A DNA stretch of 20,973 nt from NCBI GenBank assembly GCA_036260255.1, contig DATAAF010000059.1:1-20973 (forward strand), read 5' to 3'. This DNA is from DASZJY01 sp036260255. Lineage in GTDB: Bacteria > Actinomycetota > Acidimicrobiia > Acidimicrobiales > AC-14. Below, piece after piece: positions 6,575-13,924 of this stretch. Position 1 is the stretch's first letter, and each line of letters starts with the position of its first letter. The notes beneath the pieces were generated by a model, which saw only the letters and a list, made by a program, of their open reading frames with translations, was not told the DNA's origin and did not search any database. Both the position numbers and the translations under genes were made by a program.

Positions 6575-7540
6575 GTGAGGGTGCCGGTCGTCGCCGCCGC
6601 CGTCGGTGTCGCCGCCCTCCTGGTCGCCGGGTGCGGGGACGACGGGGGGTCGGAAGATCCCGTCGCCCGTGGCCCCATCACCCAGGTCGAGGCGGTGACC
6701 CGGGGAGGGGACTTCCGGAGCGCGATCGACGCGACGGTCGCCCCCGACGGCGGCACCGTGTACTTCACCGCCACCAGCTCCAAGGGCCCCGGCGTCTTCC
6801 GGGTCCCCGCGGACGGAGGCGTCGCCGAGGTGGTCGCCGCCGGCTCGCCCTTCGGCAGGCCCGTAGGCGTGGCGGTGACCACCGACGGCGACCGACTGCT
6901 CGTCGCCGACGCCGACGCCCAGGCGTGGGGGCGTGCCGGCGGCGCGGTGCTGTCGGTGCCCGTCACGGGCGGCGAGCCGACTCCGGTTCGTGGCACCGAG
7001 GGGTTGTCGCCGCGCGGGCTCGAGGCGGTGAACGAGGAAGACGAGGACGTCGTGTACTTCACCGGCAGGGACGGCGGCGACGGCGCTCCGGCGGTGTTCA
7101 AGGTCCCGGTGGACGGTGCTGACGCGCCGGCGCCCGTCATCAAGGGCTCCCCGCTGACCGATCCGGATGCCGTCGCCGTGACCCGCAGCGGCGTCGTCTA
7201 CGTGACCGACCGGGGAGCGCCGGGCGGCGAGGGCGCCCTCTACCGCGTCACCGGTGGCTCGGTCCAGAGGGTCGCGGACATCCGGGCACCGGTCTTCGCC
7301 GGCGTGACCCTGACGTTCGACGAGGCGACCGTCCTGGTGTCGACGCTCGGCCCCCAGGGCACCGACCAGGTACTGCTGGTCGACGCGGCGACTCTCCGCA
7401 CGGACAGCTTCTCGCGGGTCATCGGCGAGAACCGCGAAGGAGGGGGACTGCACCGGGCTCACCGGGTCGACGTCTTCGCCTGGGCCGACCTCGCCGCCGG
7501 AGCCGACCGCCGGTCGGCCGTCTACGTCCTGCGAGCGTGA
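6575..7540 (+). CDS. Lipoprotein with beta-propeller-like repeats
   Basis: The 321-residue product starts at GTG 6575, with GTG 6581 as an alternative. A lipoprotein signal peptide ends in the lipobox LVAGC with Cys20, so it should be anchored on the outer face of the membrane. The rest consists of repeated blade-like units: AIDATVAPDGGTVYFTA, GVAVTTDGDRLLVADADA, EDVVYFTGRDGG, DAVAVTRSGVVYVTDRG and GVTLTFDEATVLVSTLGP. This is the pattern of SMP-30/NHL/TolB-type propellers. No catalytic residues can be assigned, so a binding or sensing role is most likely. It is divergent from yceI and shares the operator region. The cupin gene follows after 55 bp. Confidence 0.75.
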   Translation: MRVPVVAAAVGVAALLVAGCGDDGGSEDPVARGPITQVEAVTRGGDFRSAIDATVAPDGGTVYFTATSSKGPGVFRVPADGGVAEVVAAGSPFGRPVGVAVTTDGDRLLVADADAQAWGRAGGAVLSVPVTGGEPTPVRGTEGLSPRGLEAVNEEDEDVVYFTGRDGGDGAPAVFKVPVDGADAPAPVIKGSPLTDPDAVAVTRSGVVYVTDRGAPGGEGALYRVTGGSVQRVADIRAPVFAGVTLTFDEATVLVSTLGPQGTDQVLLVDAATLRTDSFSRVIGENREGGGLHRAHRVDVFAWADLAAGADRRSAVYVLRA

Positions 7541-7595
7541 GGCAAGGCAAATGGGTATCCCCCGTTTGGACGCGCGACCGAGGAGGAGCCTGACG

Positions 7596-8039
7596 ATGAC
7601 CGAACAGCCCGTGGTTGGGACGGTCGAGCGGACGGCAGGAGGCTCGCAGCTCGCCTGGGTCGACGACATCGAGCGGGTCACCCTCGCCAACCCCAACTTC
7701 CGCACTGTCGTCCACACCGCCGGGCACCTACAGCTCACCGTGATGCGGCTGGGCCCGGGCGAGGAGATCGGCTGGGAGTCCCATCCCCACCTCGACCAGT
7801 TCCTGCGCATTGAGCAAGGGGGGGCCCGTCTGGACCTCGGCCGCACCGGCGACGCCGCCGACGAGGCGCACCACCTGAGCGACGACTGGGCGATCATCGT
7901 GCCCGCCGGCCTCTGGCACAACGTCGTCAACACCGGCCAGGGCGAGCTGAAGCTGTACTCGCTCTACGCGCCGCCCGAGCACCCGGACGGCACGGTCCAC
8001 GTCACCAAGGCGGACGCCGACGCCGACGAGCACGACTGA
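7596..8039 (+). CDS. Cupin-domain protein
   Basis: The 147-residue product starts at ATG 7596, preceded at 9 nt by AGGAGG (7581-7586); an earlier in-frame ATG at 7551 lacks this. It is a single-domain cupin: GEEIGWESHPHLDQFLRIEQ carries the first metal motif with His63 and His65, and IVPAGLWHNVVNTG carries the second with His108. The usual Glu of motif 1 is not at the canonical spacing. Proteins with the DQF-x-RIE-x-G signature form a known subfamily of small cupins of unsettled function, often linked to stress or sugar metabolism. The tail (KADADADEHD) is acidic. It is probably co-transcribed with the upstream lipoprotein gene. Confidence 0.88.
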   Translation: MTEQPVVGTVERTAGGSQLAWVDDIERVTLANPNFRTVVHTAGHLQLTVMRLGPGEEIGWESHPHLDQFLRIEQGGARLDLGRTGDAADEAHHLSDDWAIIVPAGLWHNVVNTGQGELKLYSLYAPPEHPDGTVHVTKADADADEHD

Positions 8040-8069
8040 CCGCGGCGCGGCCGGCGTTTCGCCCCCGGT

Positions 8070-9758
8070 TCAGGCCGCTCGGGACGCCGCCCAGGACTCG
8101 ACCAGGTCGCCGAGGACGGGGAGGCGCACGGCCCCCGACCCGAGGACCGCGTCGTGGAACCCCTTGATGTCGAACCGTCCGTCGAGACGGGCGCGGGCCA
8201 ACTCCCGGAGCCGGAAGATCTCCCGCTGTCCAAGCTTGTAGGCCAGGGCCTGGGCGGGCATGCCGATGTAGCGGTCGATCTCGACCGTCACCTCCTCCAC
8301 CGAGACCGGCGTGTGGCCGGCCATGAACTCGATCGCCCGGGCGCGGCTCCAGCCCAAGTGGTGGAGACCGGTGTCGACGACCAGCCGGCAGGCGCGGATG
8401 GAGTCGGCCGCCAGCATGCCGATGCGCTCGAGGTCGCTGCGGTAGAGCCCCATCTCGTCGGCCAGGCGCTCGGCGTAGAGCCCCCAACCTTCGACGTAGG
8501 CGGTGTTGCCGAGCGAAAAGCGACGGAACCGGGGGAGACCGGTGAGCTCGGTCGCGATGGCCAGCTGGAGGTGGTGGCCGGGGATCGCCTCGTGGAAGGC
8601 GATCGACGCCGTCTCGTAGCGGGCCTTCTGGTCGGGCCGGTCGGTGTTCACGTAGTAGGTGCCGCCGCGCGAGCCGTCGGCCGCCGGAGGGAAGTAGTAG
8701 GCGCTGGGTGAGTCGGGGGCGAGGAAGGCCGGCACCGGCTCGATGGCGCACGGTGCCTGGGGCAGGCGGCCGAACCAGTCGACCATCGCCGCGGTGGCCG
8801 CCTCGAAGGCGCGGCGCGCGTCGTCCATGATCTCGTCGCCACTGGCGTAGCGAAGGGCGGGGTCCCGGCGCAGCCGCTCGAGCACCTCCGGGGGGTCGGT
8901 GACGCCGAACAGCCGACCGCCGACGTCGGCGAACTCGGCCGGGAGCTTCCGGGTCACCTCCTCCAGGCCGACACGGTGCACCTCGTCGGGATCCCGGTCG
9001 GAGGTGGTGTGATGGGCGACGAGGACGGAGTAGAGCTCGGGCCCGTCGGCCAACCAGGAGAGCCCGCAGTGCTCGTCGTCACGAGACACCGGCAAGAGCC
9101 GTTCGGTGAGCGTGTCGGCCAGACTGCGGTACGCCGGGCGGACGACGTGGCGCGCCACCTCCTCGAGCGACGACCGCCAGGCGTGCTCGCCGTCCCACTG
9201 GGCGGGGCCGGTGAGGCGGACGAAGACGTCCTCGGCGAGGGGCGAGGCCAGGTAGCCCTCGATCATGTTCACCGCGCGGGACACGCAGATCGCCGCCGGC
9301 GTACGGCCCGCGTCCACACCTTCGAAGAACCGCTGGGCGAGCTGTTCGAGGGCGCGGGGGACCTCGCGGAACCGCTCGACCAGCATCACCGCCGAGTCGG
9401 GGTCGGGCGCCGACATGACCGGCACGGTCTGGAGCAGCCCGACGTGGAACCCGGTCATCTGGTCGGACTCCAGCTCCACCAGGCGATGGTCGATGGCCGA
9501 GACGGCGTCGCCGAGCTCGGATGCCAGCTGGGCGTGGGTGACCAGGTCGTCGCCTTCCAGCTGGGCGCCTTCGACCGACGCCAGGCGCTGCTCGATCGAG
9601 GTGAGGCGCCGGCGCTGCTCGGCCTGGCCGGCGGCGGACAGGTCCTCGAGCCGGTCGTCGAAGCGGTGATCGCCGAGCAGCGTGGCGGTCGTCGGGCTGG
9701 CCTCCATGAGCAGGTCCCAGTACTCCTCGGCCAGCGCGCGCAGCTCCCGATCGGGCAC
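8070..9758 (-). CDS. DUF885-family zinc metallopeptidase
   Basis: The 562-residue product is the usual length for the DUF885 (M1/M32-like) family. The zinc-binding signature HEAIPGHH is at residues 389-396, with His389 and Glu390 in the first helix. YVEGWGLYAERLADEMG downstream provides the third ligand region. The N-terminus (ELRALAEEYWDLLMEASPTT, then ATLLGDHRFDDRL) and the C-terminal LAYKLGQREIFRLRELAR are also characteristic. No signal peptide is present, so it is probably a cytoplasmic oligopeptidase. The start is GTG 9758. Its stop converges on the cupin gene across a 30-bp gap. Confidence 0.92.
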   Translation of the reverse strand: MPDRELRALAEEYWDLLMEASPTTATLLGDHRFDDRLEDLSAAGQAEQRRRLTSIEQRLASVEGAQLEGDDLVTHAQLASELGDAVSAIDHRLVELESDQMTGFHVGLLQTVPVMSAPDPDSAVMLVERFREVPRALEQLAQRFFEGVDAGRTPAAICVSRAVNMIEGYLASPLAEDVFVRLTGPAQWDGEHAWRSSLEEVARHVVRPAYRSLADTLTERLLPVSRDDEHCGLSWLADGPELYSVLVAHHTTSDRDPDEVHRVGLEEVTRKLPAEFADVGGRLFGVTDPPEVLERLRRDPALRYASGDEIMDDARRAFEAATAAMVDWFGRLPQAPCAIEPVPAFLAPDSPSAYYFPPAADGSRGGTYYVNTDRPDQKARYETASIAFHEAIPGHHLQLAIATELTGLPRFRRFSLGNTAYVEGWGLYAERLADEMGLYRSDLERIGMLAADSIRACRLVVDTGLHHLGWSRARAIEFMAGHTPVSVEEVTVEIDRYIGMPAQALAYKLGQREIFRLRELARARLDGRFDIKGFHDAVLGSGAVRLPVLGDLVESWAASRAA

Positions 9759-9788
9759 GGCGTCAAGCTAACCGCGAGGCAGCCGCCC

Positions 9789-10262
9789 TCAGGTCCGCTC
9801 CCGGCGCACCACCCCTTCCCCCGGGCGCCAGCTCTCGATGACCAGCCGGTCGCCGTCGGGGTGCAATGACGTCAGCACCGCCTCGGCCACGCGGAGACGG
9901 AAGAGGTGGAACGGCGTCGAAGGGTTGCTCTCGCCGGCGTTGCGGTCGACGTCCTCACCGACCACCTCCTCGGCGACGCCGGCCACCTTGGCGTCTCCAC
10001 CGGCCATGGACCCGTCGCCGGGGTTGGCGTGCAGCGCGAAACGGCCGTCTCGCTGGAGGTCCCGCGCCTTCACCGCCCCGTACATGCTCCCAAGGATGAG
10101 GTCGCCGTCCTGGAAGTCGACCTCGGTCCCGCTGACTCGGGGCGAGCCGTCGCTCCGCAGGGTGGCGATCACGTGGTGACGCGCCGCCTCGAAGCGTGCC
10201 CGCACGGCGGCGGCGAGCTCTGGCGCCTCTCTCGCGAACTCGCCCCACCCGACGGCGGTCAT
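9789..10262 (-). CDS. Pyridoxamine 5'-phosphate oxidase-like FMN split-barrel protein
   Basis: The 157-residue product starts at ATG 10262 (MTAVGWGEFAREAPEL). It shows the split-barrel pattern of PPOX-type flavin proteins: HHVIATLRSDGSPRVSGTEV, then DLILGSMYGAVKARDLQRDG, then RFALHANP. It ends in a basic RPGEGVVRRERT. It may bind FMN or F420, and the substrate is not evident. No Shine-Dalgarno sequence precedes the start. The upstream two-helix protein gene ends 16 nt before it, so translation probably depends on the operon. An upstream extension of the frame is a shadow of that gene and was left out. Confidence 0.85.
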   Translation of the reverse strand: MTAVGWGEFAREAPELAAAVRARFEAARHHVIATLRSDGSPRVSGTEVDFQDGDLILGSMYGAVKARDLQRDGRFALHANPGDGSMAGGDAKVAGVAEEVVGEDVDRNAGESNPSTPFHLFRLRVAEAVLTSLHPDGDRLVIESWRPGEGVVRRERT

Positions 10263-10278
10263 GCCGCGCCGGGAGGCG

Positions 10279-10452
10279 TCAGGGCTTCCTCCTCGCCCTG
10301 TCGACGGGAGCGGAGGTCTGGGTCCGGGCGAACCAGACGAAGCTTCCGATGACGAGAAGCCCTCCGACGGGGATGACCCACACGATCTCCTGGGTGACAC
10401 CGGCGAGCATGACCAGCGCGCCGACGACGGCAACGAGGATGTAGACGATCAC
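10279..10452 (-). CDS. Small two-helix membrane protein (57 aa)
   Basis: The 57-residue product starts at GTG 10452. It has two hydrophobic segments: VIVYILVAVVGALVMLAGV and EIVWVIPVGGLLVIGSFVWF. A basic tail, RARRKP, is probably on the cytoplasmic side. The start overlaps the TGA of the preceding acidic micro-protein gene as GTGA, so translation is coupled. I do not recognise the family. The gene lies between the acidic micro-protein and the PPOX-like gene. Confidence 0.65.
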   Translation of the reverse strand: MIVYILVAVVGALVMLAGVTQEIVWVIPVGGLLVIGSFVWFARTQTSAPVDRARRKP

Positions 10453-10580
10453 CGGGTGCCGCCGCCCTCGCCCTCGGTGTCACGGCCCTCGACGCTCGGC
10501 GCGACCGGCTCCGACTCACTGTGCTCGGTCTCGCCCTCCTCTGTGCCCGGCTGGCCCGGCAGGTCGTCGCTCTGCTGCAT
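10449..10580 (-). CDS. Acidic Glu/Gly-rich micro-protein (43 aa)
   Basis: The product runs from ATG 10580 to TGA 10451-10449. It begins MQQSDDLPGQPGTEEGETEH and continues in the same acidic, Gly/Glu/Ser-rich and probably disordered style to EGRDTEGEGGGTR. An upstream in-frame TGA fixes the start region, and AGAAGGAG lies about 15 nt before the ATG. The GTGA overlap with the next gene argues that it is translated. The function is unknown. It may serve mainly to couple translation or as a charged partner of the membrane protein. Confidence 0.55.
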   Translation of the reverse strand: MQQSDDLPGQPGTEEGETEHSESEPVAPSVEGRDTEGEGGGTR

Positions 10581-10716
10581 GTCCGAGATGTGAGGCTCCT
10601 TCTCTCAGGGCGCCACCGGTTGCCGCTGCCTGCTCAACGCGTCGCGTGAGTACCCGTCGCATGGCCGAGCGGAAACACCGGCTTCCGGCGCGCTCGGAGC
10701 GCGGGTTTGAGGAAGT

Positions 10717-11370
10717 TCAAGAGCCATTGCGGCGGAGATGGGTGGTGAACCAGTCGCGCGCCAGGGCGGCGACCTGGTCGAGGGCGCCGGGCTCCTCGAA
10801 CAGATGGGTGGCGCCGGCCACGATCTCGAGCCGCTTGCCACCGCCGAGGCGAGCCATGGCCTGACGGTTGAGCTCTATGACGACCGTGTCCTCGCCACCC
10901 ACGATGAGGAGGGTCGGCGCCCGCACCTCCGGGAGGGCGGGACCGGCCAGATCGGGGCGGCCCCCCCGGGAGACGACGGCCGCCACCGCCTCGGGCCGGC
11001 GGGCGGCAGCCACCAGGGCAGCCCCACCGCCGGTGCTGGCACCGAAGAGTCCGACGGGCAGTCCGGCGGTCGGCGCCTCGGCGGCGAGCCAGTCCACGAT
11101 GCCGGCCAGGCGCCCGGCGAGCAGGCCGATGTCGAAGCGCAGCTCGCGGGTGCGGACGTCGCGGCGCTCCTCCTCGGGCGTGAGGAGGTCGACGAGGAGG
11201 GCGCCCAACCCGCCGCCGACGAGGACGTCGGCCACGAACCGGTTGCGCGGGCTGTGGCGGCTGCTCCCGCTCCCGTGGGCGAACGCCACGACTCCCTGCG
11301 CCGGGGACGGCAGGACCAGGTCGGCCTCGAGGACGGCGTCCTCCAGAGCAATCCGGGCTGAGGTCGACAT
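10717..11370 (-). CDS. Dienelactone hydrolase-like alpha/beta hydrolase
   Basis: The 217-residue product has a complete catalytic triad: Ser112 in LFGASTGGGAALVAA, Asp161 in LLIVGGEDTVV, and His189 in VAGATHLFEEPGAL. VVAFAHGSGSSRHSPRNRFV at 27-46 is typical of a hydrolase family often fused or linked to phosphoribosyltransferases in actinobacteria and seen in stress-related clusters. It is cytoplasmic with no signal peptide. ATG 11370 is used; GTG 11382 is in frame and possible. The substrate is unknown. It is divergent from the TrpA-like gene across 41 bp, so their promoters are close together. Confidence 0.88.
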   Translation of the reverse strand: MSTSARIALEDAVLEADLVLPSPAQGVVAFAHGSGSSRHSPRNRFVADVLVGGGLGALLVDLLTPEEERRDVRTRELRFDIGLLAGRLAGIVDWLAAEAPTAGLPVGLFGASTGGGAALVAAARRPEAVAAVVSRGGRPDLAGPALPEVRAPTLLIVGGEDTVVIELNRQAMARLGGGKRLEIVAGATHLFEEPGALDQVAALARDWFTTHLRRNGS

Positions 11371-11411
11371 GGCTGCGCCCACGCGGTATCAGAGATGGGC
11401 GGCCAGCGCTC

Positions 11412-12215
11412 GTGTCATCGGTGAGCGCGACGGCAGCGGTGTTGGCGCCGACGGACCGGCTGGAGGAGCGGCTGCGTGCCGCACCCGGCGGTCTGGGCCT
11501 CGTCCCCTTTCTCATGGCGGGCCACCCCGACGCGGCGGCCACGCTCGAGGCCGCACGCCGGATCGCCGAGCTCGACGTCGCCGCCCTCGAGCTCGGCATC
11601 CCCTCCCCCGAACCCGTGTGCGACGGCCCGGTCATCGCCGCCGCCGGGCACGAGGCGCTGGCACGGGGGACGACGGTCGCCCGCAGCCTCGAACTGGCGG
11701 CGGAGATCAGCGTCGGCACCGAGGTGCCCATCGTCCTCATGACGTACGCCGGCCCCCTTCTGGCGTACGGGGTCTCCCGCTTCGCGCTCGAGGCGGCCGC
11801 CGCCGGCGTGGCCGGCGTCATCGTGCCCGACCTGAGGGACGGGCGGCGCGCCTCCGTCGGCACCTGTCTCCGGGCCGCCGGCCTCGACACCATCGGACTG
11901 GTGACACCGACCACCTCGACGCCCGAGCTGGCCCGGGCGTGCCGGACCAGCACCGGCTTCGTCTACTGCGCCCTCGCCGCCACCACCGGCGTCCGTGCCA
12001 CCCTGCGGGCGGACGCGCCGTCACTTCTCGCCCGGGCCCGGCGCCAGACATCCCTTCCCCTCGTTGCCGGCTTCGGCATCTCCGGTCCGGAGCACCTCGC
12101 GGGGTTGAGGGGTCACGCCGACGGCGCCGTCGTGGGCAGCGCCCTCGTCGCCCGGATGGCACACAGATGGGACGTCGTTTCGTTCGTGAAGGACCTCTTG
12201 GCCGCCTGTCGCTGA
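11412..12215 (+). CDS. Tryptophan synthase alpha-chain-like protein (orphan TrpA)
   Basis: The 267-residue product has the TrpA TIM barrel: LVPFLMAGHPDAAATLEAAR, ALELGIPSPEPVCDGPVIAA, GVAGVIVPDL, GLVTPTTS, VAGFGISGPEHL and GAVVGSALV. Glu60 and Asp71 correspond to the catalytic Glu49 and Asp60 of E. coli TrpA and keep their spacing. The usual PFSDPLADG signature is changed to PSPEPVCDG, and the loop 6 AGVTG is replaced by ATTGVRATL. No trpB or other trp gene is near. It may be an indole-glycerol-phosphate lyase acting alone (BX1/TSA-type) or a diverged paralogue. The start is GTG 11412, with GTG 11421 in frame. A weak hairpin lies after the gene at 12318-12330. Confidence 0.82.
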   Translation: MSSVSATAAVLAPTDRLEERLRAAPGGLGLVPFLMAGHPDAAATLEAARRIAELDVAALELGIPSPEPVCDGPVIAAAGHEALARGTTVARSLELAAEISVGTEVPIVLMTYAGPLLAYGVSRFALEAAAAGVAGVIVPDLRDGRRASVGTCLRAAGLDTIGLVTPTTSTPELARACRTSTGFVYCALAATTGVRATLRADAPSLLARARRQTSLPLVAGFGISGPEHLAGLRGHADGAVVGSALVARMAHRWDVVSFVKDLLAACR

Positions 12216-12376
12216 GCCGCCCACCCTCCCGGCAGCGACCCCCGGCACGTTCACCATGGCCGACCTCCTCCGCTCTGTGGGGACGTCAACCCCCTGGGCT
12301 GAACAGGGCGCAGCCTCAGGGCTCCGCCCTCACGCGCGCGGCGCGATAGGAGCAGCCGCGCGGTAGCTTCGCCGTC

Positions 12377-13837
12377 ATGCGCCTCATGGACGCCGAGCGC
12401 TGGACCGGGAAGATCTACAACGGCGCGTGGGTCGAAGCGGCGGGCGGGTCGTACCCCGTCGTCGAGCCGGCGACCGGCGCCGAGCTGGGCACCGTCGGGC
12501 TCGCCAACCGCGACGATGTGAAGCGGGCCGGCGTTCAGGCCGCCGACGCGCAAAGGGCGTGGGCGCGGGTGTCCTACGAGGAGCGGGGGCGGGTGCTGCG
12601 CCGCGCCGGCGATCTGTGGGAGTCCGAGGCCGCCCATGTCCAGCACTGGCTGGTCCGGGAGGCGGGCTCCATCGCACCCAAGGCGGGCGTGGAGACCCAC
12701 GGAGCCTCCAACGAGTGCTACGAGGCGGCGGCGTTGGCGTCACATCCCTACGGCCGGCTGCTCCCGTCGGCCCAGCCCCGGCTGAGCCTGTACCGGCGGC
12801 TGCCCGCCGGGGTGGTCGGTGTCATCTCGCCGTTCAACTTCCCGCTCATCCTCTCGATCCGGGCGGTGGCGCCGGCGCTGGCGCTGGGCAACGCGGTGCT
12901 GCTCAAGCCCGATCCCAGGACGGCCGTGTCGGGCGGGGTCACCGTCGCGCGCGTCCTCGAGGAGGCCGGCCTGCCATCCGGTCTCTTCCACCTCCTTCCC
13001 GGCGGCGCCGACGTCGGGCAGGCGGTGACCGCCGACCCCAACGTGCGGGTCGTCGCCTTCACCGGCTCGACCGAGACGGGGCGCGCTGTCGGCCAGCTCG
13101 CCGCCCAGCACCTCAAGCGGGCCCACCTCGAGCTCGGCGGCAACAGCGCCCTCGTGGTGCTGGACGACGTCGACCTCGACGCCGCCGCCTCGGCCGGTGC
13201 GTGGGCGTCCTTCCTCCACCAGGGCCAGATCTGCATGACCGCCGGCCGCCACCTCGTGCACCAGCGCGTGGTCGACGGGTACGTCGAGCGCCTGGCCGCC
13301 AAGGCCGAGAACCTCCCGGTCGGGAACCCCGCCACCGAGCCGGTGGCGCTGGGGCCGATCATCGACGAGACCCGGCGCGACCACATCCACGAGCTGGTGA
13401 CGTCGAGCGTCGACGCCGGGGCGCGCCTGGCGGCCGGTGGCACGTTCCAGGGGCTCTTCTACCGACCCACCGTGCTGGCCGACGTCACGCCGACCATGCC
13501 CGCCTACGCCAGGGAGGTGTTCGGCCCGGTGGCGCCGGTGATGCCCTTCTCGACGATCGAGGAGGCGGCCGCCCTCGCCGCCGACAACGACTACGGGCTG
13601 GCCCTCGGGATCCTGACCGGCGACCCGATGAAGGGCCTGGCCCTGGCCGAGCGCATCCCGTCGGGGATCGTGCACATCAACGACCAGACGGTGAACGACG
13701 AGGCCCACGCGCCGTTCGGCGGCGTCGGCGTGTCGGGCACCGGGTCCCGGCTCGGTGGCGCCGAGGCCAACATCGAGGCGTTCACCGAGACGCAGTGGGT
13801 GACGGTCCGCAGCGAGGTCGCCTCGTTCCCGTTCTGA
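12377..13837 (+). CDS. NAD(P)-dependent aldehyde dehydrogenase, benzaldehyde/vanillin type
   Basis: The 486-residue product is a full-length aldehyde dehydrogenase. The cofactor and substrate-tunnel motif is VISPFNFPLILSIR, followed by FTGSTETGR. The general base is Glu252 in LELGGNSALVVLDD and the catalytic Cys286 lies in GQICMTAGR, the standard 34 residues apart. EVFGPVAPVMPF and GIVHINDQTVNDEAHAPFGG are typical of benzaldehyde and vanillin dehydrogenases, so an aromatic aldehyde is a likely substrate, though this is inference. ATG 12377 is used; ATG 12386 is also in frame, and no strong ribosome-binding site favours either. The 161 bp before it holds no convincing gene. Confidence 0.92.
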   Translation: MRLMDAERWTGKIYNGAWVEAAGGSYPVVEPATGAELGTVGLANRDDVKRAGVQAADAQRAWARVSYEERGRVLRRAGDLWESEAAHVQHWLVREAGSIAPKAGVETHGASNECYEAAALASHPYGRLLPSAQPRLSLYRRLPAGVVGVISPFNFPLILSIRAVAPALALGNAVLLKPDPRTAVSGGVTVARVLEEAGLPSGLFHLLPGGADVGQAVTADPNVRVVAFTGSTETGRAVGQLAAQHLKRAHLELGGNSALVVLDDVDLDAAASAGAWASFLHQGQICMTAGRHLVHQRVVDGYVERLAAKAENLPVGNPATEPVALGPIIDETRRDHIHELVTSSVDAGARLAAGGTFQGLFYRPTVLADVTPTMPAYAREVFGPVAPVMPFSTIEEAAALAADNDYGLALGILTGDPMKGLALAERIPSGIVHINDQTVNDEAHAPFGGVGVSGTGSRLGGAEANIEAFTETQWVTVRSEVASFPF

Positions 13838-13865
13838 CTGGAGTATCAGCGCCGGGACGTGCCCG

Positions 13866-13912
13866 CTCCTACTCACAGCAGCGATGACTGGGGTCGCTGA
13901 CGAGAGTAGGAG
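13866..13912 (+). promoter_or_regulatory. RBS-sequestering hairpin upstream of the FkbM gene
   Basis: CTCCTACTC (13866-13874) is the perfect reverse complement of GAGTAGGAG (13904-13912). Inside it CAGCGA (13879-13884) pairs with TCGCTG (13894-13899), separated from the outer stem by a symmetric 4/4 internal loop, with a 9-nt terminal loop. The 3' arm contains the Shine-Dalgarno AGGAG of the ATG at 13925. In mRNA the structure would hide the ribosome-binding site, as in RNA thermometers or translational switches. Confidence 0.6.
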
Positions 13913-13924
13913 GTGCACGGCGAG

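Noticed and set aside
6536..7933. Long minus-strand open frame opposite the lipoprotein and cupin genes
   Set aside because: The plus-strand frames have signal peptide, lipobox and cupin motifs, while this frame is low-complexity and Arg/Gly-rich.
12256..12366. Small plus-strand ORF (36 aa, MADLLRSVGTSTPWAEQ) before the aldehyde dehydrogenase gene
   Set aside because: There is no ribosome-binding site and no conserved motif, and composition does not differ from background.
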